A stretch of 64,000 bases of DNA from Allolobophora icterica (Eukaryota > Annelida > Clitellata > Crassiclitellata > Lumbricidae): NCBI GenBank assembly GCA_963556255.1, contig OY744610.1:16378039-16442038 (forward strand), in the 5' to 3' direction. The notes beneath the pieces are model-generated. The model did no database searches. It was given only the letters and a program-made list of their open reading frames with translations, and was not told where the DNA came from. The position numbers and the translations under genes were made by a program. Positions 54,175-64,000 of this stretch are shown in pieces (within the stretch, counting starts at the first letter, position 1; every line of letters starts with the position of its first letter).

Positions 54175-54449
54175 TGATCCAGATAATGAGGAGGAGAATA
54201 GCACATAACAGAAAGTGTGAATGAAAAGGTAGTAAATTTAATGACAATTAGTAGCTTCTGATGTTCTCCGAGTCAACCATACGGACCGTGTAACCACCTT
54301 TAGACGGGTGTTTTCGTCGGGTGATTGGAGTGACCTCAACCGTTTAGTCACTGGTGGCGCCTCTACCGGCCGACACTCGACGAATGCCTCTGTTCTGCGT
54401 GTTTCTTGCGCATCGACGAATAGCCGGACGGGCATCACTTCCACCAATC

Positions 54450-54610
54450 TGAACATACATGCCATCTGTCGGCTGTCGACGGAAATCCGTTGGTTGGTTG
54501 CACGTGTGTGCGTGGGCCAACCAGTGGTGACTCCTCCAGTTTCCTGTGCATTGTTTTGCTACCGGGTGGAATATTTTCGTTCGTAATTACACTTAACATC
54601 ACGTAGGGTA
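54450..54610. repeat. Dispersed repeat, copy 1 (see 63310)
   Basis: CATGCCATCTGTCG, GTCGACGG, GTGCATTGTTTTGCTA and AACATCA align in order with 63325-63460. Element type unknown. Confidence 0.5.
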
Positions 54611-55329
54611 TAGCAGATATCAACGCTTTTGTAAGGTACCGTACTTAAAAGGCGCTATATTAAATATCTAGATACGTACATGCATATAAGACCATTCAGC
54701 AACATCTGATTAGCCTCCTTAAAGAAGTGCCATATAAATACTCGAATGAAAATCTAAATATAGTACATTGACCTGTACTTCTGAATTTTACAACAGGCCG
54801 CAGTTCACGCAGAACTGTAGTCAGCCAGCGGACGTTTCTACTGTGAACCTCGCTGACAGATGCGCCATGCATTGTACATGTACAATGTACATGTTTGTGC
54901 ACCAATGGCCACGTATTGCAAACCGCTGGTTCTTTGTTATACGCCAGATCCGGGTTAACCCTGTGCCGTTCTTGGGGTGCATTTGCACCCCTAGTCACAC
55001 TTTGTTCCTTTGTTTCGCCCAGAAGGACTCATGATATGACGCCTACATTTTATGACTTTTCCTTATTTATGAGGATGCACTTAACCATATTTGCCCATAA
55101 TTGTACCCCTCAACATTTCTGATAATTTTGAGGTTTATACATTGCGGTCCTCGGGGTGCAAATGCACCCCATGTGTTATATTGCGGTATTTATAAGTCAA
55201 TTATCTAACTTGGCATTTTTATATCTATGGACTCCTTTCTTAGATTACATATTCTTTGTTGCCAGACAGGAAGTGCGTATATTTATAAGAGATAACAACA
55301 ATGGCGACTATAAAAAAGATAATATTCGA

Positions 55330-56518
55330 ATTTTTACCGTTTTGATGAAAAAGAAACCAGAGAAACGGGACTTGGGCGAAACAGAAGAGGTAGACTGGCG
55401 CCAATACGTGACGTATTTGAATCGTTGGTAGCCACACTCTCACAGAGTTTCATTCCATATGAAAACGTCACTGTGGATGAACAGCTTGTTGGCTTCAGAG
55501 GTCATTGTCTCTTTCGACAGTACATGAAATCAAAACCTGCAAAGTACGGGATTAAATTATGGGCACTTTGCGACTCGAGTACAAGCTTTGCGTTGAACAT
55601 GCAAGTTTACACTGGTAAACGAGCTGGTGAACCACCGGAAAAGAATGAAGGAGAGCGTGTAGTCCGGGACTTGATTGAAGTCATCACAGGGTCTGGAAGG
55701 AATGTGACAATGGATAATTTCTTCACTTCAGTGCCACTTGCAAGACATCTGCTGTCCAAGAAGCTATGTCTAGTTGGAACTCTGAGAAAGAATAAGAGTG
55801 ACATTCCAGTGGAGTTTTTACCAAATCGCGACAGGGTTGTCAATGACACTCTATTTGGCCATCAGAAAAATCTGACTCTAGTTTCGTATGTCCCCAAGAA
55901 AGGCAAGAATGTCATCCTGCTAAGCAGCATGCATAAAGATGCTCAGATATCCAACCGTGAAGATAAGAAGCCGGAGATCATACTCGATTACAATCGTTCA
56001 AAGGGGTGTGGACACATTGGATCAAATGGTTGAAACTTACTCCACTAAGCGAAAGTCTCGCAGGTGGCCAATGGTGTTGTTTTACAATATCCTGGATGTC
56101 TCTGCATGCAGTCAACGCATTCATTATCTGGAGTCATGTGAATCCCCAGTGGAATGCAAAGAAAACACATCGTCGAAGACTTTTCCTGAAACAGCTTGGA
56201 AAAGATTTGGTCTATAACCATCTAACATCCAGACTGAGTATTCCTGGATTTTCACTCATGCTCAAAACCACAATTCATGAATGCATTGAACAACAGCATG
56301 AATCACAAGGCGATGCTCGAGATGATGCGACACAAAACAATTATGAAGAGCAGAACAATGGCCATGGCGGTGCAGACAATGCTGTGAGGAAGAGAAAGCA
56401 GGGTCGTTGCATTCTGTGTGACCGCAGTAACGACAAGAAATCGCGTACTACGTGTCATAGGTGTGGTTCATTTGCTTGCGCAGACCATTTAGTCGCACTT
56501 TGCACAGGCTGTGCATGA
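55330..56518 (+). pseudogene. piggyBac transposase, frameshifted
   Basis: From about 55335 an open frame reads FYRFDEKETRETGLGRNRRG, LAPIRDVFESLVATLSQSF and TVDEQLVGFRGHCLFRQYM, then KSKPAKYGIKLWALCD, MDNFFTSVPLARHL and KNVILLSSMHKD. After a frameshift near 55995 come RGVDTLDQMVETYSTKR-like residues, and after another near 56130 the C-terminal Cys-rich zinc domain RCILCDRSNDKKSRTTCHRC, SFACADHLVALCTGCA. These are DDE_Tnp_1_7 (piggyBac) landmarks in the right order. The N-terminal third is not readable in one frame. Dead copy, but young enough to keep long open stretches. Confidence 0.9.
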
Positions 56519-56760
56519 GTGTGCAAAGTAGATAAGGAAAACTTATTGGATATCTTGCAATATTGCTTTCTCATCTGTAGGCCTTACACTAATCAGTGTT
56601 GCAATTGTGTTGTACAGAAAACTTTCAAGTAGTTGTGCTGTAAAAGTGTACATTTTTCGACATGTTGCTTTGACGCCATGTCATGACGTCATATGACGTA
56701 ATAAATTGTCTTAGAATTTACTCGAATAAAACTACTTTGTCTGTGCTCCAATTATTTATA

Positions 56761-57957
56761 CAGGGTGGGCCAGTAGGAATGCACCAACTTTGGATGGATA
56801 TAACTTGAACAACTGTTATCCGAACATCGTGCACAATATACTAAATTGAAAGTAATCATCCACTCTACTACTGTGTCAAATCTTGCACTGATATACGGCA
56901 CCGTTGTTATAAAATTTCGGTGCGGCGCACACCTCTCAATTTTGAATGTAAATATTGAACATCATGGCGCCGCTCACGGAAGAGGATAGAATTTTAATCC
57001 GAATTTTACGAGCAGAAAAAGGATACAATACACATCAGATGATGATAGAATTCCCTTCTAGAAAATGGAATAAATATGCTCTAAATCGATTGATTAAACA
57101 AATTGATGCTACGGGAACGTCTAACAGCCGCAACTGTGGTCGCAAACGTTCTGCGCGCACAGCGTCGAACATTGCACAAGTCCATGAGTTAATTTGCAGC
57201 CAAGACAACAATCCAGGGACGAGTAAGAGTCCGAGAGAAATTGAGCGTGCGACCGGAATTTCACGCAGTACTGTTAGGCGCATTGCTAAACATGACCTCA
57301 ACCTCAAAGTCTATCGTCGACGTGAAGTTCAGAAATTGTCTGATGCCGATTCGATGAAACGTCTAGCCGCCTGCAAACGACTCAAGAAGCGAATGACAGA
57401 TGAAAAGATCAACAGAACATGGTTCACAGACGAGAAGATCTTCACGGTTCAGACGCCAACAAACACTCAGAACGACCGTGTGTATGCAAACGTTAGCCTT
57501 AAGCGTGAGGTTGCGCCTGCTCGGCTTCTGAAGGGCAGGAAGCACTTCTCGCAAAGTGCGATGGTGTCGTTGGCTGTTTCAAAGCTTGGAAAGACGGTGC
57601 CATTCTTTGTTACTCCAAAGGCTAAGGTGAACAGTGTTTATTACTGCGATGAAGTACTCGCAAGAGGACTGCTACGTGATATTCGCCAACTGTCTGGAGT
57701 TGACGGTTACATCTTTCAGCAAGATGGAACGCCGGCGCATCGTTCACGTCATAATGGCACACCGAATATTAATCGAAAATGGCACATCGAATATTAATAT
57801 CATTATCTCAAAATGTCGTAATAGTATCTCGTAGATATTTTGCAGAATGATAAAATGGATAATTATCTTCAATCTGATATATTGGACAATACGCTCAGAT
57901 AAAAGGTATTAAAGTTATAAGGCGTCAAAGTTGGTGCATTCCTACTGGCCCACCCTG
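56761..57957 (+). mobile_element. Mariner/Tc1-group transposon with perfect 32-bp TIRs
   Basis: The ends start CAGGGTGGGCCAGTAGGAAT and are identical inverted repeats for 32 bp, ending before GATGG on the left. TA lies on both sides (56759-56760 and 57958-57959). One transposase frame lies inside. Perfect ends suggest recent mobilisation, in trans since the enzyme is truncated. It is inserted in the piggyBac element. Confidence 0.93.
56964..57797 (+). CDS. Truncated mariner/Tc1-group transposase
   Basis: The frame gives 277 residues from the ATG at 56964 (context ATCATGG; an earlier in-frame ATG is at 56955). The N-terminus has two helix-turn-helix regions (LTEEDRILIRILRAEKGYN and SPREIERATGISRSTVRRI). 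The first catalytic aspartate is in TWFTDEKIFTVQ and the second in YIFQQDGTPAHRSR. After HRSR the frame becomes HNGTPNINRKWHIEY and stops; the usual WPPNSPDLNP..Y segment with the third acidic residue is deleted. The protein should therefore be inactive in cutting but could still bind ends. Confidence 0.85.
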   Translation: MAPLTEEDRILIRILRAEKGYNTHQMMIEFPSRKWNKYALNRLIKQIDATGTSNSRNCGRKRSARTASNIAQVHELICSQDNNPGTSKSPREIERATGISRSTVRRIAKHDLNLKVYRRREVQKLSDADSMKRLAACKRLKKRMTDEKINRTWFTDEKIFTVQTPTNTQNDRVYANVSLKREVAPARLLKGRKHFSQSAMVSLAVSKLGKTVPFFVTPKAKVNSVYYCDEVLARGLLRDIRQLSGVDGYIFQQDGTPAHRSRHNGTPNINRKWHIEY

Positions 57958-58224
57958 TAGTATTATATGATTCGATTGATTCAAATACATCGAGAATACA
58001 TTGGGGTGCATTTGTTACCCGACCCGTACCCGTAACCCAGGATCGTTACCCGTACCCGACCCGTAGTCAAAAGTACTACCCGACTCGACCCGTACCCGCG
58101 GGTATACCCGTACCCGTAACGTACACGCCACGTCACTAGCACGCCTTCGCCCCAGTCCCAACCATGCACGCTGATAGAGTTACAACTCAGTATGTTGCAA
58201 CAATAATAAATAGGCTGATGACGA

Positions 58225-58400
58225 TGATAGTGGTAGTAGTAGTTGTAGTAGTGGTGGTGGTGGTGGTGGTGGTGGTGGTGGTGGTGGTGGTGGTGGTGGT
58301 GGTGGTGGTGGTGGTGGTGGTGGTGGTGGTGGTGGTGGTGGTGGTGGTGGTGGTGGTGGTGGTGGTGGTGGTGGTGGTGGTAGTAGTAGTAGCAGTAGTA
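58225..58400. repeat. (TGG)n and (TAG)n microsatellite
   Basis: Mostly TGG triplets. Histidine- and valine-run frames across it are artefacts. Confidence 0.95.
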
Positions 58401-58573
58401 ATGTGTCAACTTATGGAACCCGTCACGTGCACTTGAGTAAGAGGAAGAAGAAGGTGAGGAGCAAGAGGAGCAAGAGGAGGAGGAGGAGAGGAGGAAGAGG
58501 AAGAAAGAAGAAGAGTAAGAGGAAGAGGAAGAAGAAGAGGAAGAAAGAAGAGAAAGAAGTAGAAGAAGAGGAA

Positions 58574-58608
<35 letters not shown>

Positions 58609-58986
58609 CAAAGAGGAAGAGAAAGAAGAGGAAGAGGAAGAAAGAAGAAGAAGAAGAAAAAGAGGAAGATGACGAAAAAGAAGTAGAGGAAGAAGAAGAA
58701 GAGGAAGAGGACGAAAAAGAAGACGAGGAAGAGGTAGAAAGAAGAAGAAGAGTAAAAGGAAGGGAAAGAGTAGGAGTAGGAGGAGGAAGAGGAGGAGAGG
58801 AAGAGGAAGAGGAAGGGGAAGAAAGAAGAAGAAGAGTAAGAGGAAGAAAGAAGAAAAAGTGTAACAGGAAGGGGAAGAGGAAGAAGGAAGAGGAAGAAAG
58901 AAGAAGAGTAAAAGGAAGAGGAAGAGGAGGAGAGGAGGAGGAGAAGAGGAGGGTGGTGGTGGTGGTGGTGGTGGTAGTAGTAGTAT

Positions 58987-59050
<64 letters not shown>

Positions 59051-59051
59051 C

Positions 59052-59127
<76 letters not shown>

Positions 59128-59286
59128 CAGTAGTAATGTGTCAACTTATGGAACCCGTCACGTGCACTTGAGTAAGAGGAAGAAGAAGGTGAGGAGCAAG
59201 AGGAGCAAGAGGAGGAGAGGAGGAGGAAGAGGAAGAAAGAAGAAGAGGAAGAGGAAGAAGAAGAGGAAGAAAGAAGGGAAAGAAGT

Positions 59287-59319
<33 letters not shown>

Positions 59320-60133
59320 AGAAGAAGAATAAGAATAAGAGAAAGAGGATGAGAAAGAAGAGGAAGAGGAAGAGGAAGAAAGAAGAAGAAGAAGAAAAAG
59401 AGGAAGAGGACCAAAAAAAAGAAGAGGAAGAGGAAGAAGAAGAGGAAGAGGACGAAAAAAAAGAAGAGGAAGAGGAAGAAGAAGAGGAAGAGGAAGAAAA
59501 AGAGGAAGAGGACGAAAAAAAGAAGAGGAAGAGGAAGAAGAAGAGGAAGAGGACGAAAAAGAAGACGAGGAAGAGGTAGAAAGAAGAAGAAAAGTAAAAG
59601 GAAGAGAAAGAGTAGGAGTAGGAAGAGGAAGAGGAGGAGAGGAAGAGGAAGAGGAAGAGGAAGGGGAAGAAAGAAGAAGAAGAAGAGTAAGAGGAAGAAA
59701 GAAGAAAAAGAGTAACAGGAAGGGGAAGAGGAAGAAAGAAGAGGAAGAGCAAGAAAGAAGAAGAGTAAAAGGAAGAGGAAGAGGAGGAGAGGAGAAGGAG
59801 AAGAGGAAGAAATAGGAAGAAGAGTAAGAGGAAGAGGAAGAAGAAGAGGACGAGGATTTGGAAGAAATAAGAAGAGTAAGGGAAGATGAAGATGAAGAAG
59901 AAAAGGAAGAGGAAGACGAAGGGGAAGTGGAAGAAAGAAGAAGAAGAGTAAAAGGAAGAGGAAGAGGCGGAGGAGGAAGAGGAGGAGGGGAGGAAGAAAG
60001 AAGAAGAGAAAGAGAAAGAAGATGAGGAAGCGGAGGATTAAGAGGAAGAAAGAGGATGAAGAAGAAGAAGAAGAGGCAGAAGAAGAAGAGGAGGATGAAG
60101 AGAAGGAGGAAGAGGAGGAGGAGGAGGAAGAAG
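58401..60133. repeat. Polypurine (GAA/GGA)n block with a 735-bp internal duplication
   Basis: ATGTGTCAACTTATGGAACC begins at 58401 and again at 59136, followed each time by the same CACGTGCACTTGAGTAAGAGG and a long purine tract, so a unit of about 735 bp is tandemly duplicated. The (TAG)n tract at 58957-59130 separates the units. The plus strand is more than 95 percent purine for hundreds of bases. Confidence 0.9.
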
Positions 60134-60266
60134 TCCATTACGCTAGTACTGAGGCAGCCACGTGTATGAAGTGTTAGCAACTTCATTTTCTTGGCCTCGG
60201 CATTTGAGGGCGGGTGGCCACCACTGGAGTTCTCTCCATCCATCGCCGTCTCATATAGGCCTTTAT
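60134..60266 (-). mobile_element. SINE 3' body fragment, inverted, copy a
   Basis: The reverse complement contains GGCCAAGAAAATGAAGTTGC, then TAACACTTCATACACGTGGC, the body of the 23158 family, and runs straight into the purine tract to the left. Confidence 0.75.
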
Positions 60267-60700
60267 AGGGAGAGGGAGAGGGAGAGGAAGAAAGAAGAAG
60301 AAGAGTAAGAGAAAGAGAGACAGGAAGGAGAAAAGGAAGAGGAAGAGGAAGAAAGAAGAAGAAGAGTAAGAGGAAGTGGAAGAGGAAGAGGAAGAGGAAG
60401 AGAAAGAAGAAGAGGAAGCGGAGGAGGAAGAGAAAAAAAGAGGAAGAAGAAGAGGAAGAGGCAGAGGAAGAGGAGGAGGAAGAGAAGGAGGAAGAGAAGG
60501 AGGAAGAGGAGGAGGAAGAGGAGGAGGAAGAGAAGGAGGAAGAGAAGGAGGAAGAGGAGGAGGAAGAGGAGGAGGAAGAGAAGGAGGAAGAGGAGGAGGA
60601 AGAGGAGGAGGAAGAGGAGGAGGAAGAGAAGGAGGAAGAGAAGGAGGAAGAGGAGGAGGAAGAGGAGGAGGAAGAGAAGGAGGAAGAGGAGGAGGAAGAA
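60267..60700. repeat. Polypurine minisatellite with 12-bp period
   Basis: From about 60470 the units are AGGAGGAAGAGG and AGGAGGAAGAGA. The frame 60376-60714 (Gly-Arg-rich) is an artefact. Confidence 0.9.
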
Positions 60701-60836
60701 GTCTATTACGCTAGTACTGAGGCAGCCACGTGTATGAAGCGTTAGCAACTTCATTTTCTTGGCCTCGGCATTTGAGGGTGGGTGGCCACCACTGGAGTTC
60801 TCTCCATCCATCGCCGTCTCATATAGGCCTATATTA
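60701..60836 (-). mobile_element. SINE 3' body fragment, inverted, copy b
   Basis: Nearly identical to copy a at 60134-60266, 567 bp away, so SINE plus purine tract was duplicated as a unit. Confidence 0.75.
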
Positions 60837-61677
60837 AACAACTACGATTAAGAAAGTTATAGTATGTATTCGATTACATAAAACCCGTTTATGCATGACC
60901 CATCGCACTGCTCAATTCAATGTGCTACGGAGGATCTCTGTTCGAGATTTAGGGCTCACAATCAAACGACTAACTAATATTAGTGTAATGTACGTAAACT
61001 TTATTACTTACATCTGACGCAGCGCCATAATTTGATGTCAGAAAACTCAGAATCAATTATATTATTGTCTAACTTTTGAAATATCCAACACGTAGGCTAC
61101 TGTGCACACGTAAAAATTGTTGACGTATCAATAAAACGTATAGTAAGCTAACCGTATCCGTAGCCTGTGGAATGAACTCCTGTAGGCCTATATGAGTAAA
61201 CCCCATGGCTATGGCGGCTTATCCCCACCTCGGCCCTGCCATTAATCATCTCTCCAGCCTGCATGGTCTGTCCCACCGACACCCAAGTCAACAGCTGATG
61301 ACATGTCAGAACTTCAAAAGTTGAGAATGTCCTTCTGGAAGATGTGATTCGATACATCCATAGGCAGCCGAGCTTAACGCAGCTGTTTGCAGCAAAATAC
61401 CGCTAATTGACCAGTTTAAGCATTTCTCAGAAGTTAAGGAATGCCATTATATCTAGGTTGGGCTGTATCAACCTGGCTCAGCGACCTTTGACCCTCTTCT
61501 TACCTGACTGGAAACCAGATAAGACATGTGTAAAAGCACTGCGACTGTGGTAATGGAGACAAGCCACTTTGTAACTGTAATTTGAACATCTATTAATAAA
61601 TGCCAAGTTCACGAAGGCCCACGGACAGACAGTCAACACAGGCATACGGTACTGTGAGGATACGTGTAAATGATGAT

Positions 61678-61679
<2 letters not shown>
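60837..61679. other. No gene recognised
   Basis: A plus-strand stretch around 61460-61530 reads CINLAQRPLTLFLPDWKPDK, which resembles a motif seen in some LINE proteins, but the support is thin. Confidence 0.3.
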
Positions 61680-61759
<80 letters not shown>

Positions 61760-61868
61760 TGTAACACAGTAGCATATATATACAGTAGCATATATATATA
61801 TATAGGCAGAGGCAGGGGAAGAGGCAGAGGCAGAGGCAGAGGAAGAGGAAGATATATATATATAGGTA
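61680..61868. repeat. (TA)n with embedded GGCAGA units
   Basis: About 80 bp of TA, then TATATACAGTAGCA, (GGCAGA)n and TA again. Confidence 0.95.
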
Positions 61869-62217
61869 TGCGTAACATAATATATATATAACCATAGGTC
61901 TGTGATAGCATACTTAGATTTAGGATATGCCAGTTAACCAATAGTAAGTCTTTGCCTGTGCAAGATTCACTATTAGGCCCTATATGTAAAGGTAACTCCA
62001 AAACTTGCCTTTTGTACGGGTAAAACCGGGTATACCCGTACCCGTGATGTTCCTACCCATACCCAACCCGACCCGTAAGATGCTTACCCGATCCGTACCC
62101 GACCCGTGGGTACGGGTCGGGTACGGGTAAACCCGCGGGTACGGGTATACCCGCAGACCCCTAATTTGCACCCCGAGACCTTGAGTGTAGGCCAAGGTAG
62201 CGAAACCTTCTGAGGGT

Positions 62218-62754
62218 TAACCATTTGAGCCCACGGAGCACGTGCTTTGGGGCCCCCGACGACAAAGGAGTTTCCAAATACAAGTCGTTTTTTTCTGCGT
62301 CTCAAAATGCAAATTGAATTCACTTTTGCTGAAAAAATGGAATTCGTTTAGGTTAAAAGTCACATAACTTTGCAGAGTTAATAGTAATATCAAGAGTAGA
62401 TATTTTAATTGTCTCTGTGGTTACGTCGTCGTCTTTTTGACATGTTGTGTCGGTTTTTTTTTAACGTGCTGCAAAGCGCGAACAAGTGAAGGGAAATCTC
62501 GAAGTGTTAACTAACACCCCAAAACTGACGACGTTCTTTCAAAGTAGGCCTACTAGTAGACTACTGTATCTGAAGGTATTCATGTGACTGTGAGTGGACA
62601 GGCTAATGATGGTAGTGAGCCGGAAATAGTCGGCAGATCGATCGTTGACGAACTTGACGATGATGCGCAAATTAATTTTAGTTGTAAGGACAGCGTAGCC
62701 TACATGAACCTGAGATGTCTGCAACTGCAAGTGTAATTCAGTCTATCAACAACG
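62218..62754. other. Intergenic, no gene seen
   Basis: TTAA at 62218-62221 would close the piggyBac element if the split-end model is right. Nothing else was recognised. Confidence 0.4.
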
Positions 62755-62890
62755 CAGGGGCGGCGCTACGCCAAGGCGCGCCAGGGCAAATGCCCTGGTA
62801 AAAAGCCTTTGCCCTGGTCGATGCCCTGCCATAATTTTTGCCCTGTCCAGAATTTGTTTGGGCATATTTGTTTTAATTATCCTGAGATAA
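62755..62890. mobile_element. hAT MITE, GGCGGCGCTAC family, truncated copy 2
   Basis: CAGGGGCGGCGCTACGCC opens the element, and GCCCTGGTAAAA, TTTGCCCTGGTCGATGCCCT and AGAATTTGTT follow as in 30726-31120. The right half is missing after about 62890. Confidence 0.75.
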
Positions 62891-63309
62891 GGGATGAGGA
62901 GAGAAGGAAAGGAGGAGCCCCAACATTATAGAGTGCTCGAGGGCCCCACGGCCCGTTAACACGGGCCTGGTTATACCCTGTCATAATAATGAGGCAATTC
63001 ATGTGTGGTTTCTCGTTTTTATCACTCAACTATTTCGCCATTGCTTCATGCATGATCTTTCCAAAATCAGTTAAATGCTCTACTTCAAAACGCATATACT
63101 ATTGCTAAATCTATAGTCGATGTTAAGCTAAACTATTCAATTAACTCTTCCTGAATATAGACACCACCCAAGTAAACCGCCATAAGGCTATCCAGAATGC
63201 TATCGTTCATGCTGTTATTAAAATTCTGAAGCACCATACCTCCTGTCCTTGAATTTCCTCACTGGTTTAGCTACCTGAATGAATAGAATGCAAAGCCCTA
63301 TCACTAACC

Positions 63310-63460
63310 CACAATACACTTCTAACCATCCATGCCATCTGTCGACGGGAACCCGCTGTTTGACTCCACATGATTGTGTGCGACAGTTTACTATGCATTA
63401 TTTATTTTGCTAACTGGTATAATAGTCTAGTTCTGAATAACATTAAACACCATGTTGGCT
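63310..63460. repeat. Dispersed repeat, copy 2 (see 54450)
   Basis: Shares CATGCCATCTGTCGACGG, TATGCATTATTTATTTTGCTA-like and AACATTAAACACCA-like blocks with 54450-54610. Confidence 0.5.
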
Positions 63461-63517
63461 AGCTCAGGTTTGTTTTTCTCAAACACTTCGCTCAACTCGC
63501 TCCCCTTCCTCCCTAAC

Positions 63518-63684
63518 CAGTGCTCGAAATGGACCGGAACGCCGTTCCGGTTCGTCAAAATGAATTAGCGTTCCGTTCCGGTTCGTCAAATGAATTATTG
63601 TGGAAAATACTATGAAATTAACGTGAATACTCCCATATCTTTGACTAGTGTTCCGTTTCGTACAATTTTCCATTTCGAGCACTG
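63518..63684. mobile_element. hAT MITE, CAGTGCTCGAAATGG family, copy 2
   Basis: CAGTGCTCGAAATGG and CCATTTCGAGCACTG are perfect inverted ends; TCCCTAAC flanks both sides (63510-63517, 63685-63692). The left part repeats GTTCCGGTTCGTCAAA twice. Confidence 0.93.
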
Positions 63685-64000
63685 TCCCTAACACTTCTCC
63701 GTTCTTCCGTCAACTCTTCACTGATCAGTTGCCATCACTACATTTGCAATAACTGCACAGCTATAGCTGTTTCGCCTCTCTGGAACAAACTACCTCCAGG
63801 ATTATAATCTGATCCGTCCTACAAACTAAACTGAAACCTGACCTCTTGCTATCTTTCCACAGGTCTTTCACACAAAACTGAAAACCCTATTTTTCATAAA
63901 TCTTATCCTAAGCCATTTTCTGCCCCTTTCCTTACTCGCCGCTTCAACTCTATCATTTCACAGCTGTGATTCGCCACCAGCCTCTCCAACTCCTGTCGTA

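Larger units (their letters stand above)
54959..58013 (+). mobile_element. piggyBac element carrying a broken transposase
   Basis: TTAA (54955-54958) precedes CCCTGTGCCGTTCTTGGGG. Inverted GGGGTGCATTTGCACCCC motifs flank the left subterminal region (54977 and 55157). On the right, TACATTGGGGTGCATTTG (57998-58014) appears to be the matching subterminal block; the rest of that end may be 62166-62217 (TTTGCACCCCGAG to GAGGGTTAA), displaced by a later insertion. A mariner-type element (56761-57957) is inserted inside. Confidence 0.6.
58014..62166. mobile_element. Insertion bounded by ACCCGTACCCG-rich inverted ends
   Basis: Both edges are rich in ACCCGACCCGTACCCG and its complement (58014-58125 and 62015-62155), including GGGTATACCCG on each side. 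The flanks read GTGCATTTG on the left and AATTTGCACC on the right, consistent with insertion into the piggyBac right end. The interior is mostly microsatellite and SINE. The exact ends and target duplication are unresolved and the superfamily is unknown. Confidence 0.45.
63140..63900 (+). pseudogene. CR1/L2-like LINE protein remnant interrupted by insertions
   Basis: AIQNAIVHAVIKILKHHTSC at about 63180-63240 and AVSPLWNKLPPGL at about 63766-63806 are typical blocks of CR1/L2-type proteins in the right order. Between them lie a dispersed repeat (63310-63460) and a hAT MITE (63518-63684). Many stops. Confidence 0.5.

Noticed and set aside
58981..60243. 361-codon and similar Ser/Leu/Phe frames on the minus strand
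   Set aside because: Artefacts of the polypurine block.

Overview
The window is nuclear DNA from an animal, most likely a marine invertebrate; the species cannot be fixed from sequence alone. Support for this: genes split by GT-AG introns, animal-only families (a Mab-21/cGAS-like protein fused to a helical repeat region, a DEG/ENaC sodium channel), and a very dense load of animal-type transposons (hAT and piggyBac MITEs, Tc1/mariner and pogo-like elements, Helitron-like elements, CR1/L2-like LINE tails, tRNA-derived SINEs) with long microsatellites. The palindrome TAGGCCTA occurs about 19 times where about one is expected by chance.

Layout. 1-6,600: a large inverted duplication. Two arms of about 2.1 kb are separated by about 2.3 kb; each arm holds the 3' end of a Mab-21/TPR-like gene and a hAT transposase remnant. 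The right-arm gene is complete in one large exon on the minus strand (9231-6359). The left-arm partner, in tail-to-tail orientation, runs off the window edge. 9,240-13,000: degenerate ATC repeats, a GC-rich block ending in a 74-bp piece of 28S rRNA that stops at the classical R2 insertion site, and a 1.5-kb hAT element that carries a smaller hAT MITE and a SINE. 13,000-20,300: no gene; SINE, two head-to-tail Helitron-like elements, minisatellites and a LINE tail. 20,333-21,468: a disrupted gene for a type II membrane protein that resembles a GT-A glycosyltransferase. 23,501-24,817: a non-autonomous piggyBac element. 25,336-30,241: a three-exon FkbM-type methyltransferase gene whose introns carry a long-TIR element, a hAT MITE and a pogo-like element. 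31,200-31,800: a LINE tail and a 109-bp tandem repeat. 33,278-51,146: a seven-exon DEG/ENaC channel gene (557 residues) whose introns are packed with transposons. 51,600-64,000: gene-poor; LINE tails, Helitron-like elements, a broken piggyBac with transposase, a mariner-type element with perfect inverted repeats, over 2 kb of polypurine DNA seeded by SINE copies, and a CR1/L2 remnant at the right edge.

The intact host genes (Mab-21-like, FkbM methyltransferase, DEG/ENaC) do not form an obvious pathway; they are single genes scattered among transposons. All reading-frame, splice-phase, TIR and target-site-duplication statements were read by eye from the sequence; no database search was run.
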